DNA of 64,000 bases from Kitasatospora cinereorecta (GTDB taxonomy: Bacteria > Actinomycetota > Actinomycetes > Streptomycetales > Streptomycetaceae): NCBI RefSeq assembly GCF_024172095.1, contig NZ_JAMZDX010000001.1, positions 462,001 through 526,000 on the forward strand. Reading direction: 5' to 3'. Position numbers and translations under genes: made by a program. The notes under the pieces were generated by a model, which did not search any database, had not been told where the DNA came from, and saw only the letters and a program-made list of their open reading frames with translations. Positions within the stretch are counted from its first letter, which is position 1. Each line of letters begins with the position of its first letter. Shown piece by piece: positions 18,325 through 29,297 of this stretch.

Positions 18325-19043
18325 TCCCGCTGCAGCGGCCGCGGCTCCAGCCGCACCTGGCCGCCGAACTGGCCCGGCACACCGCCGGCATACGCCAGGC
18401 CGGTCCGAACACCGCCACCGGGCGGGCGGCATGGCACAAGGCCGTCCGCCAGAAGGCCCAACTCCGCCTGCTGCTGCGGCAGATGGCGCCGGGCCTGGAG
18501 CGCTGCATGTACTGCGGCGACAACCTGGGGACGGACATCGACCACTTCGAGCCGATCGCGCTCGCACCGCTGCGCACCTTCGACTGGCAGAACCACCTGC
18601 TCGCCTGCGCCCACTGCAACAGCAACCAGAAGCGCGACCGCTTCCCGCGCGACCCGGTCACCGGCGAGCACCTGCTGGTCGACCCGTCGCGCGAGGACCC
18701 GGCCGACCACCTGCGGCTGTACCTGGACTCCGGCGAGTACGACCCGCTGACCGCCAAGGGCGAGGCCACCATCGACGTGTTCGGCCTCAACTCCCGGGCC
18801 GAGCTGGTCCGGGGGCGGCGGATGATGTTCAGCGTGGTCAAGGCGCTGCTGCTGACGTGGCACGCCGCCGCGCCCGGCGACGACCTGGAGTACGCGGACG
18901 CGCTCGGCCTGCTGCACCACGCCGACGTCCTCCGGGCGGTCCTGCGGCTGCGCCGCAGCCCCGGTGTCGCCGAGGCGGTGCTCGGCCCCGACGTCCTGCT
19001 CGCCCTGCACCAACTGGCCAGGGCGGAAAGGAGATTCCGCTAG
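18321..19043 (+). CDS. HNH endonuclease, PtuB-like
   Basis: A 240-residue nuclease. The first zinc pair is CMYC (C62, C65), the catalytic DIDHF is at 72-76, and the second pair is CAHC (about C97, C100). The C-terminal block ATIDVFGLNS resembles TIGR02646 HNH proteins found with retrons and Septu ATPases. The GTG overlaps the ATPase stop as GTGA, so translation is coupled. In Septu systems the ATPase and HNH protein form a complex that degrades nucleic acid on infection; the same is inferred here. Confidence 0.78.
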   Translation: MIPLQRPRLQPHLAAELARHTAGIRQAGPNTATGRAAWHKAVRQKAQLRLLLRQMAPGLERCMYCGDNLGTDIDHFEPIALAPLRTFDWQNHLLACAHCNSNQKRDRFPRDPVTGEHLLVDPSREDPADHLRLYLDSGEYDPLTAKGEATIDVFGLNSRAELVRGRRMMFSVVKALLLTWHAAAPGDDLEYADALGLLHHADVLRAVLRLRRSPGVAEAVLGPDVLLALHQLARAERRFR

Positions 19044-19051
19044 CACCCGGG

Positions 19052-20818
19052 TCAGAAGGGCCGGGTCGGGATCACGCCCGGCAGTCGCTGCTCGAACCAG
19101 ACCACCTTGCCGGTGCCGAGCCGGGTCGCCCCCCAGCGGTCGGCGCAGCGGGAGACGATCTGCAGGCCGCGCCCCCGCTCCTCGTCCGGCCCGGCCCGGC
19201 GCGATCGGGGCAGCGCGGCGTTGTCGTCGCCGACCTCGCAGCGCAGCAGGGAGGTGCGCACCAGCCGGAGCGTGACCGGCCGGGTGGCATGCTGGATCGC
19301 ATTGGTGACCAGCTCGCTGACCATCAACTCGGTGTTCTCGATGAGTGGTTCGAGCCCCCAGCGGCGCAGCGCGTGGGCGGCGAGCCGACGGGCCCGGCCG
19401 GGGGTCTCGTGCCGGGGCTGGAGGTACCAGTACGCGACGTCGTCGGCGGGGATGCCGTCGAAGCTGGCGGCAAGCAGCGCGATGTCGTCGCCGCGGTCGC
19501 CGGGCGGCAGGATGCGCAGCGCCTCCTGGCACAGGTGCTCGGGCGAGTGCAGGTGGGCGGTGGCCAGGCGGCTGCGGAGCAGCTCCAGGCCGGTGCCGAG
19601 CGGGCGGCGGCGGGTCTCCACCAGGCCGTCGGTGAACAGCAGCAGCGCGGAACCGGGCGGCGCCGGCAGCGCCACCGAGGTGAAGTCCACCCCGCCGACG
19701 CCGATCGGCGCGCCGGGCGGCAGGTCGAGCAGCTCGCTGCGCCCGCCCGGCTGGACCAGCACCGGCGGCACGTGGCCGGCGTTGGCCACCACCACCCGGT
19801 TGGCGATCGGGTCGTAGACCGCGTACACGCAGGTGGCCAGGTGCTGTTCCCGGCCGAGCCGCTGGGCCTGCTCGTCGAGGTGGTACAGCACCTCGTGCGG
19901 CGGCAGGTCCAGCCCGGCCAGGGTCTGGGCGGTGGTCCGCAGCTGGCCCATGACGGCGGCCGAGGTCAGCGAGTGGCCCATCACGTCGCCGACGATCAGG
20001 GCCACCCGGTTGCCGGGCAGCGGGACGGAGTCGTACCAGTCGCCGCCGACCTGCGCCCCGCGCTCGCCGGGCAGGTAGCGGTGCGCCAGGCGCACACCGT
20101 GCGGCTGCGGCAGGTGGGCGGGCAGCATGGAGCGCTGCAGCCGGTCGGCGATCTCCCACTCGCGGGTGTAGCGCAGCGCGGTGTCCACGGCCAGGCCGGC
20201 CTGGGTGGCGAGGTGCGCGGCGGTGGCGGTGTCGGCGGCGTCGAACGGGGTCGTCCCCTCCTTGCCGGGCCGGCGAATCAGCAGCAGCATGCCCAGCGCG
20301 GTCTTCCGCCCGTGCAGCGGCAGTGCCAGCAGCGCCGTGCCGGCCGGCAGCCGGCCGAGGCTCCGGGCGCCGAGCAGCTCGGTCAGCAGCGCCCGGTGGG
20401 CGCCGGCGCCGGCGGTGCCGAGCACCAGCGGACCGTCCGGGAGCCGGTGCCGCAGCGCGTGCGCCAGCGGACCGCCGGCCGCCACCGGGCGCAGCCCCGT
20501 ACGTCGGCCGAGCCGGGTGCCGTGGGTGTGGTGGACCCGCAGCGCCTCCGGCCGTCCGGGGTCGGTCTCCACGTTGGGCAGCGGGTCGCGCAGCTGCACC
20601 ACCACGGCGTCGGCAAGCGTCGGCACCAGGACCCGCCCCAGGTTGCGCAGGGTGCCGGGCAGGTCGAGGGAGCTGTTGATCCGCCGCGCGGCACCGTCCA
20701 GGTAGGCCAGCCGCTCGGCCAGCCGCGGCGGTTCGTCCAGCCGGTCCCGAGGCGGCGGACGGCGCTGCTCCGGTACGGCGGGCGGCTGCCCCGCGGAGGG
20801 CTTGAGGTGGTCGCGCAC
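19052..20818 (-). CDS. SpoIIE-type PP2C phosphatase with GAF and ATPase domains
   Basis: A 588-residue regulator. A GAF-like sensor (about 35-215) precedes a SpoIIE/RsbU phosphatase (about 222-455; VGGDWYD, GDVMGHS, FTDGLVE, DDIALLA). A C-terminal HATPase_c domain of the anti-sigma kinase type (about 465-585) has the N-box ELMVSELVTNAIQHA. Such fusions combine the phosphatase and kinase of partner-switching circuits acting on anti-anti-sigma factors. The GTG start has only a weak ribosome site. It converges on the HNH gene with an eight-base gap. Confidence 0.88.
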   Translation of the reverse strand: MRDHLKPSAGQPPAVPEQRRPPPRDRLDEPPRLAERLAYLDGAARRINSSLDLPGTLRNLGRVLVPTLADAVVVQLRDPLPNVETDPGRPEALRVHHTHGTRLGRRTGLRPVAAGGPLAHALRHRLPDGPLVLGTAGAGAHRALLTELLGARSLGRLPAGTALLALPLHGRKTALGMLLLIRRPGKEGTTPFDAADTATAAHLATQAGLAVDTALRYTREWEIADRLQRSMLPAHLPQPHGVRLAHRYLPGERGAQVGGDWYDSVPLPGNRVALIVGDVMGHSLTSAAVMGQLRTTAQTLAGLDLPPHEVLYHLDEQAQRLGREQHLATCVYAVYDPIANRVVVANAGHVPPVLVQPGGRSELLDLPPGAPIGVGGVDFTSVALPAPPGSALLLFTDGLVETRRRPLGTGLELLRSRLATAHLHSPEHLCQEALRILPPGDRGDDIALLAASFDGIPADDVAYWYLQPRHETPGRARRLAAHALRRWGLEPLIENTELMVSELVTNAIQHATRPVTLRLVRTSLLRCEVGDDNAALPRSRRAGPDEERGRGLQIVSRCADRWGATRLGTGKVVWFEQRLPGVIPTRPF

Positions 20819-21345
20819 AGGCTGCCCGATCTTCAGGAGTGGGGGCGGGGACGGTCAGCCGACGCGCCGACAGTACGGGGACAGCTGCTCCTCGGGCGGA
20901 AGGGCGGTCCGGGCCCGTGCGCGCGGGCGGGTCCGGGCCCGCGCGCGGCCGGCGCGGCGGCGCCCGTTGTCCACGCGGTCGTCAGGGGAGCCCGTCCCGG
21001 CGGTGCCTGAGATCTGTCCGGTCGTCACGATGCGAGTGGCACCCCTTCCGCGCTGTCCTGCCCCTGGTAGCCGATGGCCGCCCTTCCCTGGAGGTACTGG
21101 CCTTCGAGGATAAGCGTGATCACTCCGCCGTGGCGTCCCTTTCCGGCCAACTCGTCTCCCTTCGGCCCGATATCACCGGCCGCCGGAAGCACGGGGTGCG
21201 GCCGGGGTGGTGCGCACCCCTGGCTCACGCCGCGTGGCGCGCTCCGTGGCACCCGTGCCCACCTGCGACGGAACGACTACGGACGGCGTTTATCGAACGT
21301 CAATCGCCACCTGTCAGAGTCTTCTCAGCGCCGGGGAAGCGTCAG
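20819..21345. other. Gene-free region between phosphatase and SARP genes
   Basis: About 530 bases. Small open frames exist on both strands (for example 21025-21252, minus) but none has family features or a good ribosome site. The stretch holds the phosphatase promoter region at its left end and is otherwise unexplained. Confidence 0.4.
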
Positions 21346-21379
21346 GGCGCTCCCGCAGCCGGGGGGCTGCGGGAGCGCC
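21346..21379. terminator. 15-bp stem terminator of the SARP gene
   Basis: The arms 21346-21360 and 21365-21379 are perfectly complementary with a GGGG loop. It lies 34 bases beyond the SARP regulator stop on the minus strand. Confidence 0.85.
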
Positions 21380-21413
21380 GACGCACGGGGGAGCACTCGT
21401 TGGGGGACGGGAG

Positions 21414-24386
21414 CTACGGCGCGGGGGGAAGGGAGGGCTCGGTGTGCTGCCGAGTGATGAGGCCCTGCACGGGGAGGGCCTCGGGCACACCGAGCCGGGT
21501 GAACACCGTGTGCGCCTCACGCAGACACGCCAGCCCACGCGCCGGCTGGGCCAGCTCCAACAACGCCTCTCCGAGCGCCGCGTTGGCCAGGCCCTGGCAG
21601 TACGCGGCGTCGATCTCCTGCGCGATGGACAGCGACTCCTCGGCCGCGGTCGCCGCCTCGGGGTACTGGCCCTGGTCCAGCAGACAGGCCGCCAGGCGGG
21701 CGAGCGAGTAGCCCTCCCAGAAGCGGTACTGCTGGGACTGGAAGAGTCCGTGTGCCTCCCGCAGGTGCTCCGCCGCCTCCGCGGTCGAACCGGTCGCCCG
21801 CAGCACCACGCCGAGCTGGTACAGAGTGTCGGCCAGACACGGCGTGTTGCCCGACTCGCGGGCCGCCGCGACCGCCTGCCGCGCCGACTCGACGGCCTCC
21901 TCGTGCCGGTCCAGCCCGACGTACGCCCGCGCCATGTTGGCCAGCAGTCGGGCCTCGCCGATGGACGCGCCCAGCGCGCGGCTGATCTTGTGCGCCTGCT
22001 GGTAGAACGGCAGCGCCTCGGCCGGGCGTCCGGCCTGGATCAGCACCACGGCCAGCTCGTTGGCGACGGAGATCTTCAGGTGGGTGCACTCCTCCGCGGC
22101 CTGGAGGGCGAGGCTCTGCCGCAGCGACGACTCGGCGTCGCCGAGCTCGCCGGCCATCCGGTGGAGATGGCCGAGCGCGAACCGGATCCTGGCGAGCGCG
22201 TCGGTGTCCTGGTACGACTGGGCGTTGACCGCGGCGGTCCGGAGCGCGGCACCGATCCGGCGTCCGATGGTCGGGTCCTCGACCAGCGCGCGCAGGACGA
22301 GCACCAGGTCGACGGCGGGCCGCAGCCGCTCCCGGGGCTCGTCCACGGCGCGTTCCACCGTGCTGAGCAGCAGGGCGAGTTCGGACCGCAGCCAGCGTCG
22401 GCCGGCGCCGCTGTCCGCCAGCTGCAGGCCCGCCGAGACGGGAACGTGCAGCAGTTCGGTCAGCATGTCGTCCGGCTCGATGACCTGGGCGGCGTTCTGC
22501 AGGGTGGCCACCAGGAGGTCCAGCAACCTGAGCAGGGCATCGCGCTGGGCGTCGAGATCCCCCTCCTTCTGGTTCTGCGCCTGGGCGAACAGCCGCAGCA
22601 GGTCGTGGTACCGGTACCGGCCGGGCGTGAAGCACTCCAGCATGTTGGCCTCGACCAGTGCCTCGGCCAGGTCCTCGGCCTCCCGCTCCTCGGTGCCGAG
22701 CAGGGCGGCGACGGCGGCGAGCGGAAGGTCGGGGGAGTCGACGACGGAGAGCAGCCGGAACGCCCGGGCCTCCTCGGGCCGCAGTTGGCCGTAGCCGAGG
22801 CCGATGGTGGTCTCGACGGCGAGGTTGCCGAGCTGGAGCTCCTGGAGGCGGTTGCGCTGGTCGGCTAAGCGCCGGGCGAGGTCCGAGACGCTCCACCGGG
22901 GACGGCTGGCCAGCCGGGCCGCCGCGATCCGGACGGCCAGCGGCAGGAAACCGCAGGCGGTGACGACGGCGAGGGCGGCCTCCGGTTCGGCGGCCACCCG
23001 CTCGATCCCGACGATGGCCGAGAACAGTGCCAGCGCCTCGTCCGGGGTCAGCTCCTCGATGTCCACCAGGTGCGCGCCGGGGATCTCGGCCAGCCGGGAC
23101 CGGCTGGTCACCATCACGGCGTTGCCGGAGACACCGGGGATCAGCGGCAGCAGCTGCCGGGCGTCCTTGGCGTTGTCGAGCAGGATCAGCATCCGCTTGT
23201 CGGCCAGCAGCGAGCGGTAGAGCGCCGCTCGCTGGTCGAGCGAGTCCGGGGTGTCCGAGCTGCCGAGCGCGTGCAGGAAGTCGCCGAGCACGACGGCCGG
23301 GTCGGCCGGGGAGTCACCGGCGCCACGCAGGTCGACGTACAGCTGGCCGTCCGGGAAGTCGGGGCGCAGGGTGTGGGCGACGTGCACGGCCAGGGTGGTC
23401 TTGCCGACGCCGCCGATGCCGGCGAGCGAGGTGACGACCACGGCCTGGCCGGAACCGGCCCGCAGGACGTCGTGGAGCTCGCTGACCAGCTTGGACCGAC
23501 CGCTGAAGTCCGACACGTCGGCCGGAAGTTGGGCCGGCGGGACGAAGGTGACGGGCTCCTCGGCGTCTGCGCGGGGATGGGCCGTGACGGCCGGCATCAG
23601 GGCCGGGTCGCCGGCCAGGATGCGCGCGTGCATGGCGGCCAGGCCGGTGCCGGGCTCGACGCCCAGTTCCTCGATCAGCAGCTTGCGGGTGTCCGCGTAG
23701 ACACCGAGCGACTCGGCCTGGCGGCCGCAGCGGTAGAGCGCCAGCATCAGCAGTTCGCGCAGCCGCTCGCGCAGCGGTTGCGCCGCGCAGAGCGCGCTGA
23801 GCTCGGACACCACCTCGGCGTGCAGCCCGATCTCCAGCGCGACCGCGCAGCGCTCCTCGGCGACGGCGATCTGGCGCTCCGACAGCCGGCCGCGCTGCGA
23901 CTCGGCGTACGGTCCGGGCAGGCCGGGCAGCGGTTTGCCCCGCCACAGGGCGAGAGCGGACAGCAGCAGCTCGTGCGAGGTGTGGAAGTCGCCCTCGGCC
24001 TTGGACTCGGCGGCCGCCGCCACCTGCTGGTCGAAGGCGGCGAGGTCGAGTGCGCCGACGGGGATGCGCAGTGCGTACCCGTCGCTGACCGAGACCAGGA
24101 TCTCGGCCGGCTTGCGCACTTCGCGGTTGGGTTCGATGACGGTGCGCAGACGGGAGATGTAGGTGCGGAGCGCGGCCACCGCCTGGGGCGGGGTGCGGTC
24201 GCCCCAGATGCCGTCGACGAGGTCGTCGGTGGTCACCGGTCGGCCGTGGCTGAGCAGGAGGGCCGTGAGTACCGCTTGCTGCTGCGGGGATCCGAGGGCC
24301 AGTTGCTTCTCGCCCCGCCAGGCCTGGACGGGACCGAGTACCTGGAACCGCAGCGCATCGGGGGACGGTGTCCCTTGATGCTCCAT
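21414..24386 (-). CDS. AfsR-type SARP regulator (wHTH-BTAD-NB-ARC-TPR)
   Basis: A 990-residue transcriptional activator. In order: an OmpR-like winged helix (about 10-105), a bacterial transcriptional activation domain (about 112-255), an NB-ARC STAND ATPase with Walker A GIGGVGKTT (about 325-333), and C-terminal tetratricopeptide repeats (about 700-980). This is the AfsR layout; such proteins bind direct repeats next to the -10 of target genes and often control secondary metabolism. A small peptide gene is divergent, about 190 bases away, which recalls the afsR-afsS relation but with no sequence similarity checked. Confidence 0.9.
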   Translation of the reverse strand: MEHQGTPSPDALRFQVLGPVQAWRGEKQLALGSPQQQAVLTALLLSHGRPVTTDDLVDGIWGDRTPPQAVAALRTYISRLRTVIEPNREVRKPAEILVSVSDGYALRIPVGALDLAAFDQQVAAAAESKAEGDFHTSHELLLSALALWRGKPLPGLPGPYAESQRGRLSERQIAVAEERCAVALEIGLHAEVVSELSALCAAQPLRERLRELLMLALYRCGRQAESLGVYADTRKLLIEELGVEPGTGLAAMHARILAGDPALMPAVTAHPRADAEEPVTFVPPAQLPADVSDFSGRSKLVSELHDVLRAGSGQAVVVTSLAGIGGVGKTTLAVHVAHTLRPDFPDGQLYVDLRGAGDSPADPAVVLGDFLHALGSSDTPDSLDQRAALYRSLLADKRMLILLDNAKDARQLLPLIPGVSGNAVMVTSRSRLAEIPGAHLVDIEELTPDEALALFSAIVGIERVAAEPEAALAVVTACGFLPLAVRIAAARLASRPRWSVSDLARRLADQRNRLQELQLGNLAVETTIGLGYGQLRPEEARAFRLLSVVDSPDLPLAAVAALLGTEEREAEDLAEALVEANMLECFTPGRYRYHDLLRLFAQAQNQKEGDLDAQRDALLRLLDLLVATLQNAAQVIEPDDMLTELLHVPVSAGLQLADSGAGRRWLRSELALLLSTVERAVDEPRERLRPAVDLVLVLRALVEDPTIGRRIGAALRTAAVNAQSYQDTDALARIRFALGHLHRMAGELGDAESSLRQSLALQAAEECTHLKISVANELAVVLIQAGRPAEALPFYQQAHKISRALGASIGEARLLANMARAYVGLDRHEEAVESARQAVAAARESGNTPCLADTLYQLGVVLRATGSTAEAAEHLREAHGLFQSQQYRFWEGYSLARLAACLLDQGQYPEAATAAEESLSIAQEIDAAYCQGLANAALGEALLELAQPARGLACLREAHTVFTRLGVPEALPVQGLITRQHTEPSLPPAP

Positions 24387-24505
24387 GTCCTCCCCCGATG
24401 TGACGGCCGATTCGCTGTGATGTGAAGTGTCAGCTTATGAGGCCGCGCGCAAACATCCGCGAACAGGATGGGGGGCACAGCGTTTATAGGACATTTAACG
24501 GTCCC

Positions 24506-24511
24506 TACGAT
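24506..24511 (+). promoter_or_regulatory. -10 box of the small peptide gene, in an AT-rich gap
   Basis: TACGAT would start transcription near 24518. Just upstream, an AT-rich stretch with CGTTTA...TTTAACG (24481-24500) breaks the GC-rich background and could hold an activator site, possibly for the divergent SARP protein. Confidence 0.4.
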
Positions 24512-24579
24512 ACTGTCCGGGCGCCCAGGACGATCCTGTCAGGCCGTTCAATCTGATGACTCGAAAGGCGGCCCACGTC

Positions 24580-24783
24580 ATGGCCGACGAGACCACCACC
24601 CCGGTTGCCACCCCGACCGCGCCCACCGAGCACACCGCCGCCCCGGTCGACCCCAACGCCATCGAGCACGCGCTCGAGGTGCTCGCCGAGCAGCCCGAGC
24701 CGACCACCGAGCAGCCGGCCGCCGACAAGCCGAAGTCCGACGAGGTCTTCGAGCCGCTCGGCAACGTCAGCAGCTGCCCGTGA
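24580..24783 (+). CDS. 67-aa acidic peptide ending GNVSSCP
   Basis: A 67-residue peptide rich in Thr, Pro, Ala and Glu, with one short helical patch (IEHALEVLAEQ, about 28-38) and the only cysteine second from the end. The ATG at 24580 is preferred over 24556 because GAAAGG lies upstream. It has its own promoter and terminator and is divergent from the SARP gene. The shape (acidic leader-like part, short Cys-containing tail) is that of a ribosomal peptide precursor, but no modifying enzyme is adjacent. No family was recognised. Confidence 0.6.
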   Translation: MADETTTPVATPTAPTEHTAAPVDPNAIEHALEVLAEQPEPTTEQPAADKPKSDEVFEPLGNVSSCP

Positions 24784-24793
24784 CCTCACGCGA

Positions 24794-24833
24794 CGAATGC
24801 CCCGGTCCTCACCGACCGGGGCATTCGCCGTTT
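24794..24833. terminator. Bidirectional 14-bp stem terminator
   Basis: The arms 24794-24807 and 24814-24827 are perfectly complementary with a six-base loop, followed by CCGTTTTC. It lies between the convergent peptide gene and fumarase gene. Confidence 0.85.
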
Positions 24834-24838
24834 TCGGA

Positions 24839-26506
<1,668 letters not shown>

Positions 26507-26654
26507 CGTGGAGATCCTCAGTTCTTTCAGCTGCGTCGACGAAGCATCCTCCAGGGTAGGCGCCCCCGGGGCGGGGGAGGCGGTCAGGTCGGCCTGCGTG
26601 ACCGGGGTCACGCGGAAAGCCCCGAACCGATGTTCGGGGCGGCGGCGTCCTCGC

Positions 26655-26660
26655 TAGGCT
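26655..26660 (+). promoter_or_regulatory. -10 box for leaderless transcription of the DUF1707 gene
   Basis: TAGGCT ends seven bases before the GTG at 26668, so the transcript would begin at or one base from the start codon. No ribosome site precedes that GTG. Confidence 0.5.
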
Positions 26661-26667
26661 GTGTGAC

Positions 26668-27438
26668 GTGGACAACTCTCCTTCGCAGGACGGGCGGGAC
26701 GCCCGGGGCCAGGAGCCCGTACCGATGAGGAAGACCGACGCCCCGGAGCCCCAGGCCGCCCCGGTGGTCCCTGCGACGCCCGCCGAGCACCTGCCGGTCG
26801 CCGAGGCCGACATGCGGGCCTCGGACGCGGACCGCGAGCGGGTCGCCGAGCTGCTGCGCGACGCGTACGCCGAGGGCCGGCTGACCGTGGACGAGCACGC
26901 CGAGCGGATCGAGGCGGCGTACGGCGCCCGGACCTTCGGCGAGCTGGCGCCGCTCACCCGTGACCTGCCGGCTGCCGCGGCGGCCGGTGCGGTGCCGCGG
27001 ATCTCGATGGAGAAGCCCCCGCTGCGGGCGCCCGGCCCGGCGCTGCCGCCGGCCCGCACGGAGTCGCCGTCGATGGTGGCGGTGTTCGGCGGGGCCACCC
27101 GCAAGGGCCGCTGGCGGGTCGGTTCGCACCTGCGCGCGGTGGCGATCTTCGGTGGCGTGGACATCGACCTCAGCGACGCGGTGTTCGAGTCGCCCGAGGT
27201 GGTGATCGAGGTGGTGGCGGTCTTCGGCGGCGTGGACATCAAGGTGCCGGAGAACGTGTCGCTGCACGGCAGCGGCGTCGGCGTCTTCGGCGGCTTCGAC
27301 GTGCAGGAGCAGACCGCGGCGGACCCGTACGCGCCGGTGGTGCGGGTGAAGGGCGGCGCGGTGTTCGGCGGCTGCAGCGCGCGGCCGCGCCGGGGCAAGA
27401 AGCTCAAGGAGTGGGTGCGCAAGCAGCTGGACGGCTGA
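26668..27438 (+). CDS. DUF1707 SHOCT-like protein with LiaF-like C-terminus
   Basis: A 256-residue protein. A DUF1707 helical module (about 48-100; MRASDADRERVAELLRDAY...EGRLTVDEHAERI) follows a disordered acidic N-terminus. The C-terminal half has Gly/Phe/Val beta-repeats (VFGG, IFGGVDID, VFGGVDIKVP) like the cell-wall-stress domain of LiaF/VraT relatives. No membrane segment is evident. The GTG at 26668 fits leaderless initiation; an ATG at 26725 with AGGAG upstream is an alternative start. Confidence 0.82.
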   Translation: MDNSPSQDGRDARGQEPVPMRKTDAPEPQAAPVVPATPAEHLPVAEADMRASDADRERVAELLRDAYAEGRLTVDEHAERIEAAYGARTFGELAPLTRDLPAAAAAGAVPRISMEKPPLRAPGPALPPARTESPSMVAVFGGATRKGRWRVGSHLRAVAIFGGVDIDLSDAVFESPEVVIEVVAVFGGVDIKVPENVSLHGSGVGVFGGFDVQEQTAADPYAPVVRVKGGAVFGGCSARPRRGKKLKEWVRKQLDG

Positions 27439-27652
27439 GCCGGGCGCCCGCGCCTGCGGCGGACCGCCGACCGGAGCGTCGACCGGAACGGCACGTTCCG
27501 TCAACTCCCGGGTGGGCACTTGTCGTTGCGGCGAGTGCAGTCCGTAGTCGGTTGCGTGCGGTGTGCATGAATCGGGCTACCGCGGGGTAGTTCCCCTCGC
27601 ACACTTCCCCCGGCCACGACGTGCCGTGTGCCCGGCCAGTCAGGAGTACGCC

Positions 27653-28003
27653 GTGCTGCATCCCATCGACTCCAGCTCCCCCCGCTCGGTGGTGGAGGAC
27701 AACCCGTGGCACACCGGTGCGGCCTGCCGCAGCGACGAGGCGGGCCTGTTCTTCGCCCCGTCGAAGGAGCCGACCGCCGCCCGGTTGGCCCGGGAGGAGC
27801 AGGCCAAGCGGGTGTGTGCCCGCTGCCCGGTGCTGCTGGAGTGCCGGGAGCACGCGCTGGCCCAGCCGGAGCCGTACGGCGTCTGGGGCGGGCTGACCGC
27901 GGCGGAGCGCCGGGTGGTGCTGGCCCGGCGCCGGCGCCGGGACGTGGAGCTGCGCGAGGCGCGCCGGGTGGGCGTGCAGCAGCCGCGCCGGATAGCGGGC
28001 TGA
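27653..28003 (+). CDS. WhiB-like iron-sulfur transcription factor
   Basis: A 116-residue Wbl protein. The four cluster cysteines are in ACRSDE, CARC and LEC. The GVWGG turn follows, then a basic C-terminal helix (AERRVVLARRRRR) for DNA or sigma contact. Wbl proteins bind the housekeeping sigma factor and sense redox or NO. Its place beside glpX suggests the WblI orthologue, from memory of S. coelicolor gene order. The GTG has AGGAG seven bases upstream; a CTACC/GGTAG dyad at 27574-27592 lies in the promoter region. Confidence 0.92.
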   Translation: MLHPIDSSSPRSVVEDNPWHTGAACRSDEAGLFFAPSKEPTAARLAREEQAKRVCARCPVLLECREHALAQPEPYGVWGGLTAAERRVVLARRRRRDVELREARRVGVQQPRRIAG

Positions 28004-28052
28004 GCGGCGGTACGCGCCCGCGGCCGGGGGCGCCGGGGGCGCCGGGAACGCC

Positions 28053-28095
28053 GACGGCGGCCGCCCCGCGTGCCTCGCACGGGGGAGCCGCCGTC
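28053..28095. terminator. Hairpin between wbl and glpX genes
   Basis: GACGGCGGC (28053-28061) and GCCGCCGTC (28087-28095) pair perfectly, with an inner CCCC/GGGG extension. It serves the two convergent genes. Confidence 0.75.
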
Positions 28096-28106
28096 CGGTG
28101 GACGTG

Positions 28107-29138
28107 TCAGTTGGCGCGGTCGAAGTCGATCGCGCTGTAGGCCCGCAGCTTCGACAGCTTGTGCACGGAGTCGATCTGCCGGATGGTGCCGCTCTTGGAG
28201 CGCATCACCAGCGAGCTGGTGGTGGCGGTCTCCGAGCGGTAGTGGACGCCGCGCAGCAGCTCGCCGTCGGTGATGCCGGTGGCGACGAAGAACACGTTCT
28301 CGCCGCTGACCAGGTCGTCGGTGGTGAGCACCCGGTCCAGGTCGTGCCCGGCGTCCAGCGCCTTCTGGCGCTCCGCCTCGTCCTTCGGCCACAGCCGGCC
28401 CTGGATGACGCCGCCCATGCACTTCATCGCGCAGGCCGCGATGATGCCCTCGGGGGTGCCGCCGATGCCCATCAGCAGGTCCACGCCGGTGCCCTCGCGG
28501 GCGGCCATGATGGCGCCGGCCACGTCGCCGTCCGAGATGAACTTGATCCGGGCGCCGGCCTCGCGGATCTCCTTCACCAGCCCCTCGTGGCGGGGACGGT
28601 CCAGCAGCACCACGGTGACGTCCTCCACCGAGCTGCCCTTGGCCTTGGCGACCCGGCGGATGTTGACCGCGGCCGGGGCGGTGATGTCGACGAAGTCGGC
28701 GGCCTCCGGGCCGCACACCAGCTTGTCCATGTAGAACACGGCGCTGGGGTCGAACATGGTGCCGCGGTCGGCCACCGCCAGCACGGCGACGGCGTTGTTC
28801 ATGCCCTTGGCGGTCAGCGTGGTGCCGTCCACCGGGTCGACCGCGACGTCGCACTCGGCGCCGGTGCCGTCGCCGACCCGCTCGCCGTTGTAGAGCATCG
28901 GGGCCTCGTCCTTCTCGCCCTCGCCGATGACGACCACGCCGTTCATCGAGACGGTGGAGACGAGGGTGCGCATGGCCTTCACGGCCGCGCCGTCGGCGCC
29001 GTTCTTGTCACCGCGGCCGACCCAACGGCCGGCCGCCATCGCGGCGGCCTCGGTGACCCGGACGAGCTCGAGTGCCAGGTTGCGGTCCGGCGCCTCGGGG
29101 GCTACCTCGAGGGAGCTCGGGAGGTGGTGCGTGGTCAT
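28107..29138 (-). CDS. glpX: Class II fructose-1,6-bisphosphatase
   Basis: A 343-residue enzyme that removes the 1-phosphate of fructose 1,6-bisphosphate in gluconeogenesis. Metal and substrate motifs of the GlpX family are present: [32 protein letters not shown] and GIGGTPEG. In actinobacteria this is usually the only FBPase, so it complements pckG in the same window. The ATG at 29138 is preceded by AGAGAGGT; a longer upstream frame lacks this. Confidence 0.96.
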   Translation of the reverse strand: MTTHHLPSSLEVAPEAPDRNLALELVRVTEAAAMAAGRWVGRGDKNGADGAAVKAMRTLVSTVSMNGVVVIGEGEKDEAPMLYNGERVGDGTGAECDVAVDPVDGTTLTAKGMNNAVAVLAVADRGTMFDPSAVFYMDKLVCGPEAADFVDITAPAAVNIRRVAKAKGSSVEDVTVVLLDRPRHEGLVKEIREAGARIKFISDGDVAGAIMAAREGTGVDLLMGIGGTPEGIIAACAMKCMGGVIQGRLWPKDEAERQKALDAGHDLDRVLTTDDLVSGENVFFVATGITDGELLRGVHYRSETATTSSLVMRSKSGTIRQIDSVHKLSKLRAYSAIDFDRAN

Positions 29139-29285
29139 CGTCGTTACCTCTCTGTACGCGACGGCCAGTGAGCGCCCGACTACTGCCAGGTCGAACGCCG
29201 TGGTGAGGGTTGCTGCGATCGTATCTGCCCGGCTCCGGGCTGTCTGTGGCGCACTCCCCGTGGCAGCGGGCGCCGTACGGCCACC

Positions 29286-29291
29286 TACCAT
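29286..29291 (+). promoter_or_regulatory. -10 box for leaderless transcription of the DUF4245 gene
   Basis: TACCAT ends six bases before the GTG at 29298, and no ribosome site is present, so the mRNA is probably leaderless. Confidence 0.5.
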
Positions 29292-29297
29292 GGCCGG

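Noticed and set aside
15828..20159. 1443-codon minus-strand open frame
   Set aside because: It overlaps oxyR, the ATPase, the HNH gene and the phosphatase in other frames and shows no family motif; it is a compositional shadow.
21025..21252. 75-codon minus-strand ORF in the gap before the SARP gene
   Set aside because: No ribosome site, no recognised pattern and no operon context.
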